Shown piece after piece: positions 11,097 through 16,522 of a stretch of DNA of 16,522 nucleotides. The translations under genes were made by a program, and so were the position numbers. The notes below the pieces were generated by a model. That model had not been told where the DNA came from. It saw only the letters and a program-made list of their open reading frames with translations, and made no database searches. The stretch is taken from assembly GCA_030432795.1 (NCBI GenBank), contig JAUILW010000021.1:1-16522 (forward strand), read 5' to 3'. The first letter of the stretch is position 1. Every line of letters begins with the position of its first letter. Source of the DNA: Gammaproteobacteria bacterium. GTDB taxonomy: Bacteria; Pseudomonadota; Gammaproteobacteria; Pseudomonadales; Azotimanducaceae.

Positions 11097-13793
11097 TCAG
11101 CTCTTGCTGCTGCCGGAAATCACGCCTTCCGCGCGCAACTTCGCCTCGCGCTCCCTGCGGCGCACCTCCCGGGGGTCGTTGTAGGCGCGCTTAGGACGGC
11201 TGTCAGCCGGCGTTTGCGCCACCGCTGGCGCCGCCGCCGGTGCGGCATCCTCATTCTTGGTCACTGAGGGCTCAGGCTTGGCCTCTGCCTTCGGTTCGGC
11301 GTTGGTCTCGGGTTTGGTCTCGGGTTTGGTCTCGAGCTTGGACTCCGCTTTCGCCACGGGCTTGGGCTGCGCTTGTGTTTCCGGCTTGTGCTCAGCTTTG
11401 GCATCGGCTTTCGCGTCCGCAGCCGCTTCGGCTTTTACTTCGACCGTACTTTCGCTCTTGGCCTGCGCTTTCACTTCGGCTTGAGCTTCGGCCGCGGCTG
11501 GTGCTGCGCGCTTCACATCGTCCGTCGGCGCTGTGGTAGCGGCTTGCGCTGGCTTCGCTTCCGCTGGCTTGGGCTGATCCGACTTGGCGGCATCTGTCGC
11601 ACGCTCGGCTAGCGGTGCGCGCGGCTGCTTTTCTGCCGCCTGCTGTTCCAGCGCTGCGCGATCCCGTTTCGGGCGCCGCTTGCTGGATGTCAGCGCTTCA
11701 TCGCTGGGCCGGCGTTCTTCAGCGCTCGCGCGCGGTCCGCTCTGCTCGGCAGCAGGTGCATCGTCGTCGCGAGCACGATCTTCACGCTTGCTGCGGGTGC
11801 GCTTCTGTTGGCCCTCACCGCGGCGGGACTTCGGCTTGTCGGCCTTCTGCTCGCGCTGCTGATCGTCTTTCTGATCGTCCTTGCGATCCTTCGTGTCATC
11901 GCGATCGGACCTGCGCGGTTTTGCATCACCGCTACCGGAACGACCTCGGCCGCGGCCGCCACGCTCATTGCCCTTGCCGCGGGCTTTCTGCTGGCCTTGT
12001 TTGCGATCACCGCTGGGAGGCTTGTCCTGTTGACCCTTTTTCTCTTCCTCGTCGTTTGCTGCGGCAACGCCTTCGCTGGAGAACAGGCTCGTCATCAGCC
12101 GCTTGAAGAAGCCGGCTTGCGCTGCCTCCGGCGCAGAGGCCGCGGCAGGTGCTTCTTCCGCCTGCTGGGCGCGCGCTGCTGCCGGGGCAGGGGAGCTGTG
12201 CTGCACGGGGCGCACCGCTGCAACGGGTCGCGGCTTTTCAGGCTGCGGGCGCTCGCTTGGAACTTCCATCAGTTGCGGCGCCATCTCGTAGCTTGGCACG
12301 GTGTCTTTTTCGGTGACCGCATCGTCGCGAATGCGTTGCACCTCGTAGTGAGGGGTCTCGAGGTTGACGTTCGGCACGACGATGAGGTGCGTGCCTGTGC
12401 GCTGCTCGATGGCTCCCAGGTCCGCGCGTTTCTCGTTCAGCAGGTACGATGCCACCTCCAGCGGCACCATCGCTCGCACGATGGAGCTGCGTTCTTTCAG
12501 GCTCTCTTCTTCGAGCACGCGAAGGATGGTCAGGCTCAGGGACTTGACGTCGCGGATGAGGCCGTGGCCGCTGCAACGTGGACAGGTCACCGTGGTCATC
12601 TCGTCCAGCGACGGGCGCAGCCGCTGCCGCGACATCTCCATCAGACCAAAGCGGGAGATACGGCTGACCTGAACACGCGCACGATCGCTGTCCAGCGCGT
12701 CACGCATCTTGTTCTCTACCTGACGCTGGTTCTTTGCCGCCATCATGTCGATGAAGTCGATGACGATCAGGCCGCCCATGTCACGCACACGTAGCTGGCG
12801 GGCGATCTCGTCCACCGCCTCGAGGTTGGTGTTGAGCGCCGTTTCCTCGATATCTGCGCCTTTCGTCGCCCGGGCTGAGTTGATGTCGATGGACACCAGC
12901 GCTTCGGTGGGATCGATGACGATGCTGCCACCAGAGGGAAGCTTCACGGAATGTTGAAAGGCCGTCTCGATCTGGCTTTCGATCTGGTACCTGCTGAACA
13001 GCGGGATTGGATCCTCGTACAGCTTCACCTTGCTCGAGTAATGGGGCATCACCTGATCGATGAAACCACGTGCTTCGCCGAAGGCGGTGGCGTCGTCGAT
13101 GAGTACCTCGCCGATATCCTTGCGCAGGTTGTCGCGCACGGCCCGGAGAATGACGTTGTTTTCCTGATACAGCAGGCTAGGGGTCTTTTCGGTGTCGCGG
13201 GCCGCCTCGACGGCGGTCCACAGCTGCAGCAGGTACTCCAGATCCCACTGCAGGTCTTCGGCCTTTCTACCCACACCAGCGGTACGCACGATCACGCCCA
13301 TACCCTGGGGAATCTCCAGCTGAGACAAGGCGTCGCGCAGCTCGTCCCGCTCCTCACCTTCAATGCGGCGCGAGATGCCGCCGGCACGCGGGTTGTTTGG
13401 CATCAACACAATGTAGCGACCAGCAAGGGAGATGAACGTGGTGAGCGCTGCTCCTTTGGTACCGCGTTCTTCCTTGTCTACCTGCACCACGACTTCCATG
13501 CCGTCGTGTACCAACTCCGCGATGTTCAGCTTGCCGCCGATATCCGCCGGCTTTTTCACGAAGTACTCGCGGGCAATTTCTTTCAGCGGCAGAAAGCCGT
13601 GACGTTCAGATCCGTAGTCTACAAATGCAGCTTCTAGGCTGGGTTCCACGCGGGTAATGCGTGCTTTGTAGATAGAGCCCTTTTTCTGCTCCCGGTGGCG
13701 GTTTTCGATATCCAGGTCGTACAGCTTTTGACCGTCGACCAGAGCCACCCTCACTTCTTCCGGCTGTGCGGCGTTGATGAGCATTCTCTTCAT
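11097..13793 (-). CDS. rne: Ribonuclease E
   Basis: Essential endoribonuclease that initiates mRNA decay and processes rRNA and tRNA; organises the degradosome at the inner membrane. The 898-residue protein has the S1 domain at about 36-119, catalytic D303 (SIDINSAR) and D346 (VIDFIDM), and the Zn-link cysteines C404 and C407 (CPRCSG), all at the same numbers as in E. coli. The disordered C-terminal half has an amphipathic membrane-targeting segment GFFKRLMTSLFSS (561-573), an Arg/Lys-rich RNA-binding region (about 587-672), a long Ala/Lys/Glu/Pro low-complexity region (about 735-850), and a C-terminal YNDPREVRRR (871-880) like the NDPR motif of pseudomonad RNase E, implicated in PNPase binding. 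The ATG at 13793 has AAGGA upstream. The leader to the candidate promoter is about 300 nt with hairpins, consistent with autoregulation as known in E. coli. Confidence 0.98.
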   Translation of the reverse strand: MKRMLINAAQPEEVRVALVDGQKLYDLDIENRHREQKKGSIYKARITRVEPSLEAAFVDYGSERHGFLPLKEIAREYFVKKPADIGGKLNIAELVHDGMEVVVQVDKEERGTKGAALTTFISLAGRYIVLMPNNPRAGGISRRIEGEERDELRDALSQLEIPQGMGVIVRTAGVGRKAEDLQWDLEYLLQLWTAVEAARDTEKTPSLLYQENNVILRAVRDNLRKDIGEVLIDDATAFGEARGFIDQVMPHYSSKVKLYEDPIPLFSRYQIESQIETAFQHSVKLPSGGSIVIDPTEALVSIDINSARATKGADIEETALNTNLEAVDEIARQLRVRDMGGLIVIDFIDMMAAKNQRQVENKMRDALDSDRARVQVSRISRFGLMEMSRQRLRPSLDEMTTVTCPRCSGHGLIRDVKSLSLTILRVLEEESLKERSSIVRAMVPLEVASYLLNEKRADLGAIEQRTGTHLIVVPNVNLETPHYEVQRIRDDAVTEKDTVPSYEMAPQLMEVPSERPQPEKPRPVAAVRPVQHSSPAPAAARAQQAEEAPAAASAPEAAQAGFFKRLMTSLFSSEGVAAANDEEEKKGQQDKPPSGDRKQGQQKARGKGNERGGRGRGRSGSGDAKPRRSDRDDTKDRKDDQKDDQQREQKADKPKSRRGEGQQKRTRSKREDRARDDDAPAAEQSGPRASAEERRPSDEALTSSKRRPKRDRAALEQQAAEKQPRAPLAERATDAAKSDQPKPAEAKPAQAATTAPTDDVKRAAPAAAEAQAEVKAQAKSESTVEVKAEAAADAKADAKAEHKPETQAQPKPVAKAESKLETKPETKPETNAEPKAEAKPEPSVTKNEDAAPAAAPAVAQTPADSRPKRAYNDPREVRRREREAKLRAEGVISGSSKS
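11304..11339. repeat. Three tandem 12-bp units in the rne scaffold region
   Basis: Two exact copies of GGTCTCGGGTTT (11304-11315 and 11316-11327) and a third diverged copy (11328-11339). On the coding strand they give repeated Lys-Pro-Glu-Thr units in the disordered RNase E tail. Such a repeat can change copy number by slippage without shifting the frame. Confidence 0.75.
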
Positions 13794-13871
13794 GCAGTGT
13801 TAATCCTTGTGCATAGTCTTCAAAAGCGCACAGATCGACGCATGAGATCGGCGTGATGCCATCGGAATGGA

Positions 13872-13896
13872 CGCCCAGCGCTTTTCAGCGCGGGCG
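13872..13896 (-). promoter_or_regulatory. Hairpin in the rne leader, candidate autoregulatory element
   Basis: CGCCC (13872-13876) pairs with GGGCG (13892-13896) and GCGC (13878-13881) with GCGC (13888-13891), leaving a 1-nt bulge and a 6-nt loop: a 9-bp stem. It lies about 80 nt upstream of the rne start codon, within the presumed leader. In E. coli, leader stem-loops are recognised by RNase E for feedback control; equivalence here is by position only. Confidence 0.4.
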
Positions 13897-14098
13897 TATA
13901 GGCGGAACGGTACTTCAACCTAATTGGTAGCGTTACCTGACTCTGCCATTTCACGCGGCCGGGTCGTTTCTCCCAGGAAGAGCCCCGAAGAGCCCCTGCC
14001 ACGTGAGCGACACGCAAAAAGACGTGCCGAAAAACTCTGCGCCGTTCACCGTGGGCGCTCAAGTGCGCCGGCGGTATTCGCCGCGGACAATCCATTCT

Positions 14099-14127
14099 GT
14101 CGTATCAATCCAAACCCTGCGCGTCAA
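14099..14127 (-). promoter_or_regulatory. Candidate rne promoter
   Basis: Minus strand: TTGACG (14122-14127, 5 of 6 to the -35 consensus), a 17-nt spacer, and TACGAC (14099-14104) preceded by TGA, an extended -10 arrangement that can offset the weak hexamer. Predicted start near 14092 would give an rne leader of about 300 nt, comparable with the long E. coli rne leader. Confidence 0.4.
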
Positions 14128-14148
14128 ACTCCGCGCGTTGTATGAGCA

Positions 14149-14183
14149 GCGATCGCGCAAGCGATTCGCTTCTTCGCGATTGC
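14149..14183. promoter_or_regulatory. Strong 14-bp-stem hairpin upstream of the candidate rne promoter
   Basis: GCGATCGCG (14149-14157) pairs with CGCGATTGC (14175-14183) with one mismatch or wobble, and AAGCG (14159-14163) pairs with CGCTT (14167-14171) around an ATT loop, with a small internal asymmetric loop. It can form on either strand. It may lie in the rluC leader, act as an operator, or belong to an rne transcript from a more distal promoter. Confidence 0.35.
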
Positions 14184-14379
14184 CGAGGTGGTGTACGCTT
14201 CTCAATCCTGGCAGGAGAGCGCTCGAAAGGTGCGCTTCGCCGATGGTAGGCCTCGAATTCTGCGGGCCAGCGAAAGGAGCCGTGCTCTCGTGCCGGTCTG
14301 CGTGACCGCGTCGGGCAATCGGGCGCCGATGGTAACAACCTTCGTCGGCAGACATCAATCGAAATCAATAGGTTGGGCA

Positions 14380-15297
14380 ATGGGCGCGGTACGATACGAA
14401 GTGGTCGATGCTGGCAGCGTCGACCAGCGCATAGACAACTATCTGGTCAAAGTGCTCAAAGGAGTGCCCAAGACCCGCATCTACCGCATGCTGCGTAAGG
14501 GTGAGGTGCGCGTGGACGGTCGCAGGGTGCGCCCCACGCATCGCCTCACCCTGGGTGCGCAGGTTCGCATCCCACCCGTCACGACCGCCGCTGTCGCCGC
14601 CGCCACGCCACCGCCCGGATACGTGGACGCACTGGAGTCCAGGATTCTGGCTGAAACCGACGCCTATCTCGCCATCGACAAGCCCGCCGGGGTTGCGGTG
14701 CACGGTGGCAGCGGCGTGCAGCTCGGCCTGATCGAAACGCTGCGCGCACATCGGGGCGGTTATCTCGAGCTGGTACATCGACTGGATCGGGATACCTCAG
14801 GCGTGCTGCTGATAGCAAAAACCCGCGAGGCGCTACGCACGCTGCATGCCGCATTTCGCGAGCGCGCCACCGGCAAACGATACCGCCTGATTGTTCACGG
14901 CGCCTGGAAGGGTGGCCGCCGGGACGTTACTCAACGCCTGCACCGATACGTCGCGCCGAGCGGCGAACGTCGTGTGAAGGTGCAACAGGATGGCAGGGCG
15001 GCGCACACGGTTTTCACGCCGTTGGCGGTGCGCGGCCAGCTCAGCAGTCTGCAGGCGGAGCTGGTCACCGGCCGTACGCATCAAGCCCGGGTGCATGCCC
15101 TTGCCGTAGGTCATCCAATCGTCGGCGACAGCAAATACATGCCGGAAACGCTCCGCGAGCACTCGGCCAACCAGCGTGCCGGCAGGCTCATGTTGCATGC
15201 CGAATCATTGCGCATCGTGCTGGATGGCGAACGCCTGCGCCTGACGGCCCCGGTACCTCAGCAATTCGATGAACTGCTGGGCAACGACACACCGTAA
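14380..15297 (+). CDS. rluC: 23S rRNA pseudouridine synthase, RluC-like
   Basis: RluA-family enzyme; RluC isomerises uridines 955, 2504 and 2580 of E. coli 23S rRNA. The 305 residues start at ATG 14380 (AGG at 14370-14372), which matches the family N-terminus. An S4 RNA-binding domain occupies about 16-66 (RIDNYLVKVLKGVPKTRIYRM). The catalytic domain has IDKPAGVAVHGG (99-110) and the signature HRLDRDTSGVLLIAKT (133-148) with nucleophile D136, then TGRTHQARVHALAVGHPIVGD. Its divergent position next to rne, as in E. coli and pseudomonads, supports RluC over RluA or RluD. The last 40 nt overlap convergent maf. Confidence 0.93.
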   Translation: MGAVRYEVVDAGSVDQRIDNYLVKVLKGVPKTRIYRMLRKGEVRVDGRRVRPTHRLTLGAQVRIPPVTTAAVAAATPPPGYVDALESRILAETDAYLAIDKPAGVAVHGGSGVQLGLIETLRAHRGGYLELVHRLDRDTSGVLLIAKTREALRTLHAAFRERATGKRYRLIVHGAWKGGRRDVTQRLHRYVAPSGERRVKVQQDGRAAHTVFTPLAVRGQLSSLQAELVTGRTHQARVHALAVGHPIVGDSKYMPETLREHSANQRAGRLMLHAESLRIVLDGERLRLTAPVPQQFDELLGNDTP

Positions 15298-15851
15298 CCG
15301 GCCAGAGCATTGCGCAGCTGAATGAGAGGCAGGCCGATGAGCGCGGTCGGATCCGTAGACTCCACGCGCTCGAGCAGCGTGATGCCGAGGCCTTCCACTT
15401 TGCAGCCGCCTGCACAGTCATGTGCCGGTTCGATTGCCAGGTAAGCCTCGACCTCGGAGGCAGTCAGCTTGCGAAACCGCACCTCGGTACGATCGACGAC
15501 GGTCACCGCCTCTCGATGTGCGGCGACAACGGTGGCGGCGGTGTAGAACACCACTCGCTGTCCTGACAGGGTCAGCAGCTGTTCGCGGTTTGCCTGTGGG
15601 GTACCCGGCTTGCCGACGATAGGGATGGGCAGCGATGCGGCTGCCTGGTCGGCGCCGATCACGATCTCGCCCTCGGTACCTGCGAATGCGGCTCGCGCCT
15701 TGGCCTCGGACAGGCGGCGCGCCAGCGCTTGCGCGGATTCGCCGGGCTGCGGTGTTTCATCGACATCGGCATCCATCGTCTCGAAAGGTACACAGAGCCT
15801 GGCCAGGAGTGCTGCCTTGTAGGGGGACGCGGAGGCGAGAATCAGCCGCAT
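15258..15851 (-). CDS. yceF: Maf/YceF-like nucleotide pyrophosphatase
   Basis: Maf-family nucleoside triphosphate pyrophosphatase; the YceF subgroup hydrolyses 7-methyl-GTP. The 197 residues begin LILASASPYK (3-12), followed by DVDETPQPGE, the catalytic aspartate D68 in IGADQ (65-69), GKPG (80-83) and the C-terminal CAGGCKVEGLG and DPTALIGLPL. Subgroup assignment comes from position between rluC and yceD, as in E. coli. The conserved arginine of the family's SP-x-R motif is lysine here (K12), a conservative but unusual change. The gene ends inside the convergent rluC gene: its last 12 residues (GVSLPSSSSNC region) and stop lie in the 40-nt overlap. The ATG at 15851 is preceded by AGGA at wide spacing. 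Confidence 0.92.
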   Translation of the reverse strand: MRLILASASPYKAALLARLCVPFETMDADVDETPQPGESAQALARRLSEAKARAAFAGTEGEIVIGADQAAASLPIPIVGKPGTPQANREQLLTLSGQRVVFYTAATVVAAHREAVTVVDRTEVRFRKLTASEVEAYLAIEPAHDCAGGCKVEGLGITLLERVESTDPTALIGLPLIQLRNALAGYGVSLPSSSSNC

Positions 15852-15918
15852 GGCAAAATATCCTGAATAATGATGGTGTTACGCCGCCACAGCGTGCCAA
15901 AGCGCGCCAAAAGGACGC

Positions 15919-15947
15919 TTTACAGGCCAGGGGGTGATACCTATGAT
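15919..15947 (+). promoter_or_regulatory. Sigma70-type promoter for the yceD operon
   Basis: TTTACA (15919-15924) and TATGAT (15942-15947) are each 5 of 6 to consensus and are separated by exactly 17 nt, the best promoter match found in the window. The predicted start is near 15954, giving a leader of about 98 nt before the yceD start. In E. coli yceD leads an operon with rpmF (L32) and fatty-acid genes; what follows here is outside the window. Confidence 0.6.
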
Positions 15948-15954
15948 TGCGCCC

Positions 15955-15988
15955 GCCTGGGCTGCCCGCAAGCCAGGCCGCAGCCCGG
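15955..15988 (+). promoter_or_regulatory. Two mutually exclusive hairpins at the 5' end of the yceD transcript
   Basis: Hairpin A pairs GCCTGG (15955-15960) with CCAGGC (15973-15978). Hairpin B pairs CTGGGCTGC (15957-15965) with GCAGCCCGG (15980-15988), 9 bp including one G-U. They share bases and cannot form together. They begin at the predicted transcription start, so one would cap the mRNA 5' end. Regulation is an inference. Confidence 0.4.
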
Positions 15989-16051
15989 CACGCTCTGGAA
16001 CGGGGAAAACACCGACGCAGCAACGGCATGTATCGCCGACGGTAAGGAACC

Positions 16052-16522
16052 TTGAAAACGCCGCCAACATACCGGGATCTGGCGCACAGCAACACGCAGC
16101 TTGCGCGTCGCGTGCCGGCCGAAGATCTGGCCCGTGTGGCGGAGCTCGGCACCTTGCTGGATCCGGTGCTGGCGACGTTTGCTTTTTTCAAGCTCGACGG
16201 CAAACCAGCGGTACGCCTCGAGGCGGTCGTAACGGTGATGTTACCCTGCCAGTGGTGTGAGGAAAGTGTCGGACGCGAGGTGCAGGTGCACTGCGAGGCG
16301 CTTCTGGCAGAAAGCGAGGCGCAGGCGAGCGAATGGGCGGCAGCTGACGAGAAGCTGCCAGTCATTGCGGTGGTAGGAAAGGACTTCGATGCGGCAGCGC
16401 TGATCGAGGACGAACTGATTCTGGCGTTGCCGGGGCGTGTGTGCTCCGACAATGCGTGCCCGAGACGGCCCACTACCAGTTATGGTGAGATCGTGCAGGA
16501 GGCACCGGGGCCACTGGCGGGC
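16052..16522 (+). CDS. yceD: YceD/DUF177 family protein (3' end outside window)
   Basis: DUF177 protein linked to large-subunit rRNA (23S) accumulation; exact biochemical role unsettled. The frame opens after a stop at 16043-16045, and the first start is TTG at 16052, directly after TAAGGAACC, a ribosome-binding site with short spacing. 157 codons are visible. Family marks are the conserved C-x2-C region PCQWCEE (65-71) and the IEDELILALP segment (118-127). C131 and C136 (CSDNAC) could complete a four-cysteine cluster with C66 and C69, a feature I infer rather than know. A later GTG at 16112 is a less likely start. Position after maf and before the expected rpmF (not visible) follows E. coli order. 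Confidence 0.9.
   Translation, partial: MKTPPTYRDLAHSNTQLARRVPAEDLARVAELGTLLDPVLATFAFFKLDGKPAVRLEAVVTVMLPCQWCEESVGREVQVHCEALLAESEAQASEWAAADEKLPVIAVVGKDFDAAALIEDELILALPGRVCSDNACPRRPTTSYGEIVQEAPGPLAG

Larger units (their letters stand above)
13794..14379. other. Divergent rne/rluC intergenic region (586 bp)
   Basis: No protein-coding gene is supported here. Short open frames exist on both strands, but none has a good ribosome-binding site plus recognisable protein; the frame extending rluC upstream to 14188 looks accidental. The region contains hairpins at 13872-13896, 14054-14069 or 14069-14083 (mutually exclusive), and 14149-14183, a perfect 10-bp direct repeat GAAGAGCCCC at 13977-13996, and a candidate minus-strand promoter at 14099-14127. 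In E. coli the equivalent region holds the long rne leader (about 360 nt) through which RNase E controls its own mRNA. Confidence 0.7.

Noticed and set aside
11808..12794. 328-codon plus-strand open frame opposite rne
   Set aside because: Antisense to the RNase E scaffold and catalytic core; Arg/Leu/His-rich shadow translation.
13977..13996. Direct repeat GAAGAGCCCC x2 as a regulator binding site
   Set aside because: Two adjacent 10-bp copies alone, without symmetry or a nearby promoter, do not support a specific function.
14188..14379. 64-codon N-terminal extension of rluC
   Set aside because: RluC proteins start shortly before the S4 domain; the extension has no family similarity and the ATG at 14380 has a ribosome-binding site.
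15915..16040. Resemblance to a cobalamin riboswitch (GGCTGCCCGCAAGCC near GGTG)
   Set aside because: Only a short core matches, the usual order of conserved boxes is missing, the first part lies upstream of the predicted transcription start, and yceD has no B12 connection.
15943..16260. Open frame with ATG at 15943 and a GGGGGTG upstream, possible small protein
   Set aside because: The ATG overlaps the -10 (TATGAT) of a near-consensus promoter, the frame overlaps yceD out of frame, and the translation is low-complexity without family features.

Overview
The window is dense, GC-rich chromosomal DNA from a gammaproteobacterium. The evidence is gene content and order. exbB, exbD, msbA, lpxK, kdsB, murB, convergent rne, divergent rluC, maf/yceF and yceD follow the cell-envelope and RNA-metabolism block known from pseudomonads, and the rne/rluC/yceF/yceD part is also the E. 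coli order. I cannot name the genus. There are no tRNA or rRNA genes, insertion sequences, phage genes or CRISPR arrays.

Layout. Positions 1-1433 hold two minus-strand genes read as one unit: an NADP-dependent zinc-less alcohol-dehydrogenase-like oxidoreductase and a truncated enoyl-CoA hydratase/isomerase. A divergent promoter region (1434-1558) carries an 18/20 match to the LexA (SOS) box. It is followed by a 104-codon gene of unknown function with atypical codon use. galU (UDP-glucose synthesis) and a D-threonine-aldolase-like PLP enzyme come next. Positions 4058-8743 form a tight envelope operon: exbB, exbD, one 947-codon gene that fuses MsbA to LpxK, and kdsB, which overlaps the fusion by 4 nt. 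A minus-strand HSD10-type short-chain dehydrogenase and a plus-strand AlkB-type dioxygenase interrupt the usual kdsB-murB neighbourhood. murB overlaps alkB by 8 nt and converges on rne with a 4-nt gap. A 586-bp regulatory region separates rne from rluC and holds several hairpins and a candidate rne promoter. rluC overlaps convergent maf by 40 nt. After a well-formed sigma70-type promoter, yceD runs off the end.

How the genes fit together. kdsB activates Kdo, LpxK makes lipid IVA, MsbA flips the finished lipid A core, murB feeds peptidoglycan, and GalU supplies UDP-glucose for surface glycans. ExbB/ExbD form a proton-driven inner-membrane motor. rne, rluC and yceD belong to RNA and ribosome metabolism.

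The most unusual points are the MsbA-LpxK fusion, the LexA-box/small-ORF module, the lack of any AUG for the AlkB-like gene, strong hairpins embedded in the 3' ends of kdsB and murB where they face convergent genes, and structured leaders before rne and yceD. Everything here comes from reading the sequence by hand; no alignments or database searches were run.
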